Origin: Lentzea flava
Lineage (GTDB): Bacteria > Actinomycetota > Actinomycetes > Mycobacteriales > Pseudonocardiaceae
Length of the DNA stretch: 64,000 bases
Assembly: GCF_014648475.1 (NCBI RefSeq)
Contig: NZ_BMRE01000010.1
Location: 1 to 64,000, forward strand
Reading direction: 5' to 3'
The notes below the pieces were generated by a model. It had not been told where the DNA came from. It searched no databases and worked only from the letters and a program-made list of their open reading frames with translations. Position 1 is the stretch's first letter. Each line of letters opens with the position of its first letter. The position numbers and the translations under genes were made by a program. Shown here in pieces: positions 25,081 through 33,119 of the stretch.

Positions 25081-25758
25081 AACTTCGCTTCCGCCGCGGT
25101 CGACCTCGTGAAGGTGTACGGCTCCGGCGACACCGCGGTTCGAGCACTCGACGGGGTGACCCTCGGGTTCCCGCCCGCCGCCTTCAGCGCGATCATGGGG
25201 CCGTCCGGGTCCGGCAAGTCGACCCTGATGCACTGCCTGGCCGGGCTGGACACGGCCACGTCCGGCGCGGCACTGCTGGGCGGGAAGGACCTGACCAGGC
25301 TTTCGGACAACGCGCTGACCAAAGTGCGGCGGGACCGGATCGGGTTCGTCTTCCAGGCGTTCAACCTGCTGCCCGCGCTGACGGCCGAGCAGAACATCCT
25401 GCTGCCGCTGAACCTCGCCGGGCGGACGCCGGACCGCGGCTGGTACCGGAGGCTCGTCGAGGTGCTGGGCTTGGTCTCCAGGCTCAAGCACCGGCCTTCG
25501 GAGATGTCCGGCGGGCAGCAGCAGCGCGTGGCGTTGGCGCGCGCGCTGATCACACGGCCGGATGTCGTCTTCGCCGACGAACCCACCGGCAACCTGGATT
25601 CGACGTCGTCCGCGGACGTGCTGAACCTGCTGCGACAGGCCGTGCGGGAGTTCGGGCAGACGATCGTGATGGTGACGCACGACGACCGTGCCGCCTCGTA
25701 CGCCGACAACGTCGTGCGGATGGCTGACGGACGGGTTGTGCAGGCGGTCGCGGCATGA
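25075..25758 (+). CDS. ABC transporter ATP-binding protein (MacB/LolD-like)
   Basis: A 227-aa ATPase for an FtsX-type permease. Walker A is GPSGSGKSTLMH, the Q-loop FVFQAFNLLPALTAEQN is characteristic of the MacB/LolD/BceA group, the signature is MSGGQQQRVALARAL, and Walker B is VVFADEPTGNLD, with the switch His in MVTHDDR. I take GTG 25075 as start; there is no Shine-Dalgarno and TTTTCT lies 7 nt upstream, so it may be leaderless. The open frame extends upstream to 24964 but reads into sequence without family similarity. Its stop overlaps the permease ATG (25755) by 4 nt. Confidence 0.9.
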   Translation: MNNFASAAVDLVKVYGSGDTAVRALDGVTLGFPPAAFSAIMGPSGSGKSTLMHCLAGLDTATSGAALLGGKDLTRLSDNALTKVRRDRIGFVFQAFNLLPALTAEQNILLPLNLAGRTPDRGWYRRLVEVLGLVSRLKHRPSEMSGGQQQRVALARALITRPDVVFADEPTGNLDSTSSADVLNLLRQAVREFGQTIVMVTHDDRAASYADNVVRMADGRVVQAVAA

Positions 25759-27530
25759 GGAAGTTCCTGCCCGTCCTGTCGATCATGATCGCGGCGTTCT
25801 TCGCCTACTCGACCGTGCTCGCGAAGGACATCACCGAACGTGCGTTCGCGGTCAAGGCCGCTCAGCTGGTCGAGGTGTTCGCGTTGCTCGGCGCGTTCGT
25901 GACGGTCGCGATGATCGTGGCGGCGCTGGTGTCGACCTCGACGTTCCGGATCGTGTTCGCGCAACGGCTGCGGGAGCTCGCCCTGCTGCGAGCCATCGGT
26001 GCTTCCCGTGCGCGCCTGGCGCGAGGACTGGTCGCGGAGGGAGCGATGACCGGACTGCTGGCCTCCATCGCCGGGGTCGCCCTCGCGGTGGGGACCGGGC
26101 GGCTCGTGCCGTTGTCCGGACTCGTCGCCCCAGGATTCCCGCTGACTCCCGCGCTGGTCGTGGTCTTCGGATCGTTCGCGCTGACGACGCTGGCCGTGCT
26201 GGCGCCCGCGTGGTCCGCGGCCAAGGTCTCGCCGTTGGAGGCCCTGCGGACGTCAGCGGTCCAGGACACCAAGAGCCAGATCGGCGGTGCGCGCTGGGTG
26301 CTCGGTGTCCTGATGGCTTCGGGGGCGGGTGTGCTGCTGGTCGACGTCGCGATCGAAGGGCTGGCGACGACGCAACGGCCGGCCGGGATGACCGAGGACC
26401 TGTTGCTGCGCACCACGATCAGCGGCACGCTGGCGTTCGGCGCGCTGATCGTCCTCGGTCCCGCGCTGATCTCCCCCGTGCTCCGGCTGATCAGCATTCC
26501 GTTGCGGCGCAGCACGATCGGCACGCTGGCGGTGAGCGGAGTCGGCGGGGCACCACGCCGGGCGGCGTCGGTCACCGCGATCGTGGCGCTCGGGGTGAGC
26601 CTCGTCATCGCGACGCTCACCGGAGCGAACACGTTGCGGGGCTTGGGGAAGGCCGAGATGGCGGGCGCCTACCCCGCCGACCTGGAGATCACCGGTCCGG
26701 TCGACGTGCGGGCCCTGCAGGCGGCGGGACTCACCGAGGTGATCCCCTACCGGCGCACCGAGATCAACATCAACGGGCGGCTCACCATGCAGGCCACCGA
26801 CCTGGACATGACCAAGCTCCGCGACCTCACGGACTTCAAGGTCGACACCGGCGCTCTCCACGACCTGGGACCGAACAGGATCGTCGTGTCGACCCACGTC
26901 GCGAGCAGGCTCGGTCTCACGGCGGGCACGGAGGTCGAGGTCAACGGCAAGAAGATGACGGTCGCGGCAACGGTGTTCGGAAACGTTCCGCTCGGCAGCG
27001 CACTGCTGCACGCGTCCGATGTGGAGGGTGAGCCGGTCGGCGCGCTCGCCAACGGCGCGAAGGAACGCGTGCCGGCCGGGTTCGAGGTCGAGTCGCTCAC
27101 GGATCACCGCCTCGCGCAGGAGAACTGGTTCACCACATTGGTGGCAATCGCGGTGGGACTGCTGTTCCTGACGATGTTGATCTCCGTGGTGGGAGTGGGA
27201 TCGACCACGGCGTTGTCGGTGCTCGAACGGACCCGGGAGTCCGGGTTGCTGCGCGCGATCGGGTTGACCCGCAAGGAACTCGCACGCCTGGTCACGACCG
27301 AGGCTGGCCTGTACGGCGTCGTGGGCGCGTTGCTCGGCCTCGCCATCGGGGTTCCCTACGCGTGGCTCGCGATCATCTCGCTCGGCATCGACTGGCCGCT
27401 GCAGGTGCCCGTTTTCCCGATCGGCGTGGTGGTGCTCGTCTTGACCGCGCTCACAGCAGGCGCGGGGTTGCTGCCTGCCCGTCGTGCGGCGCGAGTGAGC
27501 CCGGTGGCCGCACTTCACTCGATCCAGTGA
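25755..27530 (+). CDS. FtsX-family ABC transporter permease
   Basis: A 591-aa permease with two FtsX domains. The first (residues ~30-170) contains ALLRAIGASRARLARG; the second, near the C-terminus, contains GLLRAIGLTRKELARL, the usual duplicated cytoplasmic motif. A ~200-residue extracytoplasmic region lies between. It ends VAALHSIQ, typical of the family. These transporters export or extract peptides, lipids or antibiotics, often under two-component control as here. The substrate is unknown. Confidence 0.9.
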   Translation: MRKFLPVLSIMIAAFFAYSTVLAKDITERAFAVKAAQLVEVFALLGAFVTVAMIVAALVSTSTFRIVFAQRLRELALLRAIGASRARLARGLVAEGAMTGLLASIAGVALAVGTGRLVPLSGLVAPGFPLTPALVVVFGSFALTTLAVLAPAWSAAKVSPLEALRTSAVQDTKSQIGGARWVLGVLMASGAGVLLVDVAIEGLATTQRPAGMTEDLLLRTTISGTLAFGALIVLGPALISPVLRLISIPLRRSTIGTLAVSGVGGAPRRAASVTAIVALGVSLVIATLTGANTLRGLGKAEMAGAYPADLEITGPVDVRALQAAGLTEVIPYRRTEININGRLTMQATDLDMTKLRDLTDFKVDTGALHDLGPNRIVVSTHVASRLGLTAGTEVEVNGKKMTVAATVFGNVPLGSALLHASDVEGEPVGALANGAKERVPAGFEVESLTDHRLAQENWFTTLVAIAVGLLFLTMLISVVGVGSTTALSVLERTRESGLLRAIGLTRKELARLVTTEAGLYGVVGALLGLAIGVPYAWLAIISLGIDWPLQVPVFPIGVVVLVLTALTAGAGLLPARRAARVSPVAALHSIQ

Positions 27531-27584
27531 CGTGTGCCGGATACGAGACCGGGTACCCGCACTGCATTGGGAGGTGATGCAGTC

Positions 27585-27773
27585 ATGGGCTTCGACGAGA
27601 TGAAGAACAAGGCGAAGGACCTGATCGGCCAGCACGGGGACAAGGTCGACCAGGGGGTCGAGCGTGCCGGGCAGTTCGCCGACGAGAAGACCGGCGGCAA
27701 GCACAGTGAGCACATCGACAAGGGTGAGGACAAGCTCAAGGAAGGTCTCCGCAATTTCGGCGAGCAGCAGTGA
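27585..27773 (+). CDS. MT0933-like small protein (annotated antitoxin family)
   Basis: A 62-aa highly charged helical protein, MGFDEMKNKAKDLIGQHGDK then VDQGVERAGQFADEKTGGKH, matching the MT0933/Rv0909 family, labelled antitoxin in databases although many copies, including this one, have no toxin gene beside them. ATG 27585 has GGAGGTG 8 nt upstream, which fixes the start; the frame is open back to 27534. It is composed largely of Lys, Glu, Asp and Gly. Confidence 0.75.
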   Translation: MGFDEMKNKAKDLIGQHGDKVDQGVERAGQFADEKTGGKHSEHIDKGEDKLKEGLRNFGEQQ

Positions 27774-27815
27774 TCGCACGAAACCGGCACCACAGGAAGT
27801 GATGCCTCCTCACCG

Positions 27816-28163
27816 TTGAGACCTGCCGCGAGGCTCACTCGACAACGAACATCCATCGTCCTGACAGCGGCCGGCGTGCTCACCGAGAGTGCGCTGGTCG
27901 CTGTCGTTCAGCCGACCAACGCGGACGCAGGTACTCGGCGACGAAGGTTGTTCTCGGAGTTCGAGGTGTCCGGCGCCTGCGGAACCACCACAACGACGGA
28001 ACCTCCTGGTGGTGGCACCTACCCAGCGTGGGCATCTGGGACTGCTTATGCGGTTGGTTCGCGTGTGAGTTACGTCGGATTGGACTATCAGTGCCTTCAG
28101 GCGCACACGTCGATCGCGGGTGGGGAACCGCCGAACGCGGCATCCCTCTGGGAGCGCCGCTGA
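27816..28163 (+). pseudogene. orphan CBM5/12 chitin-binding module, remnant of a chitinase-like gene
   Basis: The last ~47 codons encode a complete CBM5/12 carbohydrate-binding module (YPAWASGTAYAVGSRVSY to PPNAASLWERR) behind a Thr/Pro/Gly linker (TTTTTEPPGGG). This is the architecture found at the end of the GH18 chitinase at 44045-46369, which ends WERV. The N-terminal ~65 codons show no catalytic domain. I read it as the 3' end of a deleted chitinase or glucanase gene. It could instead be a small secreted binding protein, since its start is hydrophobic (SIVLTAAGVLTESALVAVV). Confidence 0.55.
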
Positions 28164-28170
28164 GTCACTT

Positions 28171-28215
28171 CCGCGATCCCGGCGGCCCGGTTACCGTCGT
28201 TCGCCGGGATCGCGG
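28171..28215. terminator. perfect 14-bp hairpin between the CBM remnant and the NACHT gene
   Basis: CCGCGATCCCGGCG (28171-28184) pairs perfectly with CGCCGGGATCGCGG (28202-28215) around a 17-nt loop. It starts 8 nt after the CBM stop codon, and its 3' arm includes the first bases of the Shine-Dalgarno (GGAGG, 28214-28218) of the next gene. It can therefore act both as a terminator for upstream transcription and as a lid on the ribosome binding site. Confidence 0.6.
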
Positions 28216-28223
28216 AGGTGAAG

Positions 28224-30254
28224 GTGGATCCGAGCGGGGTGACAAGAGCGGCACGGCTGACTGCGTTAGCCGCGTTGTGCCTGGTCACCGTCGTTTTACT
28301 GCTTCCGGCGGCCATCAGTGTGAGCACCGGCGGGGCCGTGCCGGGGTTCCTCGGCGAGTTCGGCCGGTGGCTCTGGCCGGCTGTCGGCGTGATGGTGCTG
28401 GTCGCGATCGGTCTCGCGATCTGGGAACGTGTGCGCGGTCACGAGACGAGCAACCGCACCGCTGCTCTCGACCGCGTCGAGGCACGGGTGAAGACGTTGC
28501 TCGCCTCATCGTTGGCAGCGCAGACGCAGATCAAACTGGGTGTGCTGAAGCAACCGAAGCTCTCCGTGCGCGTCGAGGGCGAGGCAATCTCCTCGCCGGA
28601 TCTGGAAGCCGTTTACGACCGGCTCGGCCACACCATGGTCCTCGTGGGACCTGTCGGCAGCGGACGGTCCACGTTGCTGCGCGAACTTTGCCTGGCGTTG
28701 GTCGAGCGCGCGCGCAACGACCCGCAGGCACCCATTCCCGTCGTCGTGGACTTGGCGACGTGGCGCGCCTACGGCACACGCAAACCGACGGAGTTCACCG
28801 CGTGGCTGCTGCGCGAGATGAACCGCCGCTACGGCATCAGCCGCTCAGCGGGCACGATCTGGCTACGCCGTGAACGGGTGGCCGTGCTCATCGACGGCCT
28901 TGACGAGGTGCCGCACTTCGACCGTGCGCACTGCGAGTCCGAGCTCGCGCCGTTCGCATCGGTGGTGTGCTCGACCGAGCCGATCGAGAACCTGCCGTCG
29001 GTGTACGTCGAGCCGTTGTCGCGTGGGCAGGTGCTCGAGTACATCGCTTCGGTCAGCCCTCGTCTCGACAGCCTGGAATCCGCCCTGACCCCGGAAATCT
29101 GGGAGCGGCTGGACTCGCCACTGGCGCTGAACCTGTTGGCACTGACGCACCTCGATCGTCAGGTCGAGACGATCGGCACCGACTTCGTCGGCTCGTTCGT
29201 CGTGGAACGGCTTTCCGCGCAACGCGCTGCGGGCCCGACCATCCGTGCGTTGAAGTTCCTAGCGAGGTTGGACAGACCGGACCTCGGTGCACCCGTGCAC
29301 ATGCCTCACCGCCGTGCGTGGCTTCCGCTGCTGCCAACGCGTCCGTTGTGGTTGTTGTTCATCCGCGCCGTGCCGGCCGCATACGCCGGTGGTATGTGTG
29401 CCGTGGCGTTTCTGACGGGACTGCAGCTCGGGCTGTGGCCCGCGTTGGTGTTCGTGGTGGCGGCCTCTGCGTTGCTCGTTCTGGTGAACAAGCTGCCGCA
29501 TGTCTTCCATCCGCCGGGGCGCGCGCACGGCCTGTTGACCGCCGCGCTGGGATTCCTGGCCGGCGTGGTCGCCGGTCTGCTGGTCGGGCTCGTCGGTTTG
29601 TGGCTCGGCGGCATCGGGGCGCCGTGGCCCTATGCCGTGGCGTATGTGTTCGTCGTGGTGGCCGTCTTCTTCCTGACGTTGGGCTTCGTGCCGGGTGACG
29701 CGCCCGTGCCGTGGTCCGTGCTGATCGCCGCCGCGCCGGGGGTGTCGATGATCTGGACCGGCCCGTACGTGGTGCTGGCCGGGATGGGCATCGGCTTCTC
29801 CGCGGGTGTGGCGGGCGGGGTGTTCGCCGCAGCTGTGGGACGTGTGTGGCGCACGGTGCGTCCGGGACAACAGCAACGCATGAGGCTCGGGCGGCCGTGG
29901 TGGATTCAGCCGGCTGTCCCGCTTCTCGGCTTGGTCGGCGTGCTCGGCGGGCTGGGGACGCTGGGATCGTGGGGCAGCGCGCTGGGCGTGGCGCTCGGGC
30001 TGCTGGTGACGCCGACCGCAGCCCGTGACTACATCTGGCCGTTCGACGCGCTCGCCGAAGTGGCCGCCGAGGGGCTCACCCGGCCGCTGTCGCTGGGCGA
30101 GTTGTCGTTCCGCCGCAAGGCTTTGCTGCATCTCGCGCAGGACCGTTTGCTGCTCACCCGTGTCGACGGGGAGTACCGGTTCGCGCACGTGGCACTGCGA
30201 GATCACCTCGCCTCGTGTGACCCGACCGCGCTGGTTCGCGCCACCCGTCGTTGA
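28224..30254 (+). CDS. membrane-anchored NACHT-type NTPase
   Basis: A 676-aa protein with two N-terminal membrane helices (residues ~15-70), a NACHT/STAND nucleotide-binding core with Walker A GPVGSGRSTLL (~142) and extended Walker B VAVLIDGLDEVP (~220), then an array of about eight C-terminal membrane helices, closing with a soluble tail LLLTRVDGEYRFAHVALRDH. The DGLDE form is typical of bacterial NACHT proteins, some of which are phage-defence sensors; others are of unknown role. GTG 28224 is 5 nt after GGAGG; GTG 28218 lies on the Shine-Dalgarno. A strong hairpin precedes it and the RlpA-like gene follows directly. Confidence 0.8.
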   Translation: MDPSGVTRAARLTALAALCLVTVVLLLPAAISVSTGGAVPGFLGEFGRWLWPAVGVMVLVAIGLAIWERVRGHETSNRTAALDRVEARVKTLLASSLAAQTQIKLGVLKQPKLSVRVEGEAISSPDLEAVYDRLGHTMVLVGPVGSGRSTLLRELCLALVERARNDPQAPIPVVVDLATWRAYGTRKPTEFTAWLLREMNRRYGISRSAGTIWLRRERVAVLIDGLDEVPHFDRAHCESELAPFASVVCSTEPIENLPSVYVEPLSRGQVLEYIASVSPRLDSLESALTPEIWERLDSPLALNLLALTHLDRQVETIGTDFVGSFVVERLSAQRAAGPTIRALKFLARLDRPDLGAPVHMPHRRAWLPLLPTRPLWLLFIRAVPAAYAGGMCAVAFLTGLQLGLWPALVFVVAASALLVLVNKLPHVFHPPGRAHGLLTAALGFLAGVVAGLLVGLVGLWLGGIGAPWPYAVAYVFVVVAVFFLTLGFVPGDAPVPWSVLIAAAPGVSMIWTGPYVVLAGMGIGFSAGVAGGVFAAAVGRVWRTVRPGQQQRMRLGRPWWIQPAVPLLGLVGVLGGLGTLGSWGSALGVALGLLVTPTAARDYIWPFDALAEVAAEGLTRPLSLGELSFRRKALLHLAQDRLLLTRVDGEYRFAHVALRDHLASCDPTALVRATRR

Positions 30255-30307
30255 ACCTTCCCGATCTGCGGGCCGTACGGCCTGGCAGGAAGGTCGGGTG
30301 GTTGTAC

Positions 30308-31051
30308 GTGCGCTGGTCGAAGGGCTGGATAGCGGTTGCCGGGGTGATCACCGCCGTCGCGGCGGTCGGGGGTGCGGCCTTCGCCCTTGCGGGATCTGGA
30401 ACTCCTGCTTCGCGGTCCGGGGTGGCCGGGAAAGAGGTTTGTGCTGGACAGCCGGTGAGGGTGGTGGATGTTGGTGGAGCGGCCGGGGTCCTGTCGGATT
30501 CGTTTCCGGTGGGGACTTCGTTGCGCATCACCAACCTGGCCAACGGACGGGCTGTGACGGCCGCGGTCGCCGAAAGCTCTGCCCGTGCGCTTGCCGGGGA
30601 TCGCAACGGTGCGGCTGCTGGAGTGCCGACCGGGTGTGCTGCGATCAACACCGCCGCGTTCGAGCTGTTGCGGTCGCCTGGGGCCGGGCGGGGTGGGGAG
30701 GAAAGCGTTCTCCGGCGCGTTCGGGTCGAGATCGTGGGGAATGCTCCTGCGCCGGTCCGGGTCTCCACTTCCGCACCTCGGGTTCGAGGGGCCGGGGTGG
30801 TGGGGGCGGTGGTTTGTGATGGGGCCGTCGTCGGGTTGTCGGCTGTTGGTGGGGCGCCTGGGGCGTTTTCGTCCTCGTTGCCTGTCGGAACGTTGGTCCG
30901 GGTGACCAATTTGGACAACCGGAGGCAAGTCACCGTTCGGGTTGTCGGGGTTGGGACTGGGTGTTTGGTGTTGAACAGTGCGGGGTTTGAGGTTGTGGGG
31001 GAAGCTGGGAAGAACTCGATCCCTCGGGCTCAGATCGAGAAGGTGGTGTGA
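30308..31051 (+). CDS. exported protein with two RlpA-like double-psi beta-barrel domains
   Basis: About 247 aa: a signal-anchor (WIAVAGVITAVAAVGGAAFA), then two homologous domains. The first has FPVGTSLRITNLANGRAVTA and CAAINTAAFELL; the second has LPVGTLVRVTNLDNRRQVTV and CLVLNSAGFEVV. PVGT.(L/V)R(I/V)TNL.N is the core of RlpA double-psi barrels. The usual catalytic Asp/His segment of RlpA is not evident, so peptidoglycan binding rather than cleavage is possible. Start codon uncertain: GTG 30308, TTG 30302 or TTG 30251 (overlapping the NACHT stop). Co-oriented and close to the NACHT gene. Confidence 0.75.
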   Translation: MRWSKGWIAVAGVITAVAAVGGAAFALAGSGTPASRSGVAGKEVCAGQPVRVVDVGGAAGVLSDSFPVGTSLRITNLANGRAVTAAVAESSARALAGDRNGAAAGVPTGCAAINTAAFELLRSPGAGRGGEESVLRRVRVEIVGNAPAPVRVSTSAPRVRGAGVVGAVVCDGAVVGLSAVGGAPGAFSSSLPVGTLVRVTNLDNRRQVTVRVVGVGTGCLVLNSAGFEVVGEAGKNSIPRAQIEKVV

Positions 31052-31088
31052 GGGGCGGGTTCGGGTCGCGTGCCGGCGCGGGTGTGGG

Positions 31089-33080
31089 CTACCAGTCCAT
31101 CGGCTCGTCCGGCTCTTCTGGTTCTGGCCACTCGTCGTCGTCCGTGCCTGAGCCCCAGGCTGCGCCGCCCTTGGGTGTCGGCTTGGATTTTGGCCTTGGT
31201 GCGGGGTCTGGGGTGGGTGCGGCGGCCGTGGTGGGGGCGGCGGCCACCACTTCGAGGATTTGCTCGCCGTACTTCGCCAGTTTGGCCTGACCCACGCCGC
31301 TCAGGGCGCCCAGGGCCGCCAGGGTGGTGGGGCGGGAGGCCGCGATGGATTTCAGCGTGGCGTCGTGGAAGATCACGTAGGCAGGGACGCCCTGCTCGCG
31401 GGCCTGTTGGGCTCGCCAGTCCCGCAGGGTTTCGAAGAGCGGAGCGGCCTCTGGGGGCAGGTCGATCGTCTGCTTGGCCTTGGTGGACGTCGGGGAGGCG
31501 GCCGTCCTCGTGGAGGCGCGCGGCGGGGTCGGGTCCTTGCGCATGAGGACCTGGCGTTTGCGGGACAGGACCTCGGTGCTGGTTTCGGTGAGGACCAGGG
31601 TGGAGTATTCGCCTTCCACCGCCAGGAGGCCTTGGGCCAGCAGCTGGCGGACCACGCCTCGCCACTCGCTTTCGTTCAGGTCCTCGCCGATGCCGAAGGT
31701 GCTCAGCTGGTCGTGGTCGAACTGGATGACCTTGGCGGTCTTGCGGCCCAGGAGGATGTCGATGGCTTGGCCCGCGCCGAACTTCTGGCCTCGTTCGTTG
31801 CGCAGGCGCCAGACCGTGGAGAGGAGTTTCTGGGCCGCCACCGTGCCGTCCCAGGACTCCGGCGGGGTCAGGCAGGTGTCGCAGTTGTTGCAGGGGACGC
31901 TGGACTGGCCGAAGTAGTCGAGCAGCATGGTGCGGCGGCACGTGATGGTCTCGCACAGGGCCAGCATCGCGTCCAGGTGGGTCTGGGCGCGGCGGCGGAA
32001 GGCCAGGTCGCCTTCTGAGGACTCGATCATCTTGCGTTGCTGGACCACGTCGCTCAGGCCGTAGGCCAGCCAGGCGGTGGACGGCAGGCCGTCGCGGCCA
32101 GCCCTGCCCGTTTCCTGGTAGTAGCCCTCGACCGACTTGGGGAGGTCGAGGTGGGCCACGAAGCGGACGTCCGGCTTGTCGATGCCCATGCCGAAGGCGA
32201 TCGTGGCGACCATGACGAGGCCGTCCTCGCGGAGGAAGCGGGCCTGGTTGCGCTGGCGGGTCTGGGCGTCGAGGCCCGCGTGGTACGGGAGGGCCTGGAT
32301 GCCGTTGGCCACCAGGAACTCCGCGATCTTCTCCACCGAGGCGCGCGAGAGGCAGTAGACGATGCCCGCGTCGCCGGGGTGCTCGGTGCGCAGGAGGTCG
32401 AGGAGCTGCTTCTTCGGCTCCTTCTTCGGAACGATGCGGTACTGGATGTTCGGGCGGTCGAAGCTCGAGACGAACTGGCGGCCCTCGCCCAGGTCGAGGC
32501 GCGTGAGGATCTCCTTGCGCGTGACCTCGGTGGCGGTGGCGGTGAGGGCGATGCGCGGGACCTTGGGCCAGCGTTCGTGCAGCTGGGCCAGGGAGAGGTA
32601 GTCGGGGCGGAAGTCGTGGCCCCACTGGGAGACGCAGTGCGCCTCGTCGATGGCGAACAGGGAGATCTCGCCCTGGTCGAGCAGGCGGAGGGTGGCCTCG
32701 GAGGTGAAGCGTTCCGGGGCCAGGTAGAGCAGGTCGAGCTCGCCGTGGACGAACTCGGCTTCCACCATCCGGCGCTCGTCGTAGGACAGCGACGAGTTCA
32801 GGAAGCCCGCGCGCACGCCCAGGGCGCGCAGGGCGTCGACCTGGTCCTGCATCAGGGCGATGAGCGGCGAGATCACCACGCCGGTGCCCGGCCGGACCAG
32901 GGCGGGGACCTGGTAGCACAACGACTTGCCGCCGCCCGTCGGCATGAGCACGAGCGCGTCGCCGCCCGCGATCACGTGCTCGACGATGTCGGCCTGGTCG
33001 CCGCGGAACTCCGGATACCCGAAGACGCGCTGCAGGACCTGCAGCGCGTCTCCGAGGTCGACACCGTCGGTTGAAGCCAT
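31089..33080 (-). CDS. recQ: ATP-dependent DNA helicase RecQ
   Basis: A 663-aa SF2 3'-5' helicase for recombination and fork repair. It has the Q motif region [17 protein letters not shown], Walker [17 protein letters not shown] box in [16 protein letters not shown], motif [12 protein letters not shown], a Zn-binding RQC domain with four Cys ([16 protein letters not shown]), and a C-terminal HRDC domain ([18 protein letters not shown]) followed by a Pro/Lys-rich acidic tail. ATG 33080 is preferred; TAGCAT on the minus strand (plus 33088-33093) ends 7 nt upstream, suggesting a leaderless mRNA. Confidence 0.95.
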   Translation of the reverse strand: MASTDGVDLGDALQVLQRVFGYPEFRGDQADIVEHVIAGGDALVLMPTGGGKSLCYQVPALVRPGTGVVISPLIALMQDQVDALRALGVRAGFLNSSLSYDERRMVEAEFVHGELDLLYLAPERFTSEATLRLLDQGEISLFAIDEAHCVSQWGHDFRPDYLSLAQLHERWPKVPRIALTATATEVTRKEILTRLDLGEGRQFVSSFDRPNIQYRIVPKKEPKKQLLDLLRTEHPGDAGIVYCLSRASVEKIAEFLVANGIQALPYHAGLDAQTRQRNQARFLREDGLVMVATIAFGMGIDKPDVRFVAHLDLPKSVEGYYQETGRAGRDGLPSTAWLAYGLSDVVQQRKMIESSEGDLAFRRRAQTHLDAMLALCETITCRRTMLLDYFGQSSVPCNNCDTCLTPPESWDGTVAAQKLLSTVWRLRNERGQKFGAGQAIDILLGRKTAKVIQFDHDQLSTFGIGEDLNESEWRGVVRQLLAQGLLAVEGEYSTLVLTETSTEVLSRKRQVLMRKDPTPPRASTRTAASPTSTKAKQTIDLPPEAAPLFETLRDWRAQQAREQGVPAYVIFHDATLKSIAASRPTTLAALGALSGVGQAKLAKYGEQILEVVAAAPTTAAAPTPDPAPRPKSKPTPKGGAAWGSGTDDDEWPEPEEPDEPMDW

Positions 33081-33119
33081 GCCGCCGATGCTAGCGAGCA
33101 GCACCGACAGTCCGGGCCG

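Noticed and set aside
27585..27773. Toxin-antitoxin module around the MT0933-like gene
   Set aside because: The neighbouring genes are an ABC permease and a CBM remnant; no toxin-like gene is adjacent, so only the small protein is annotated.
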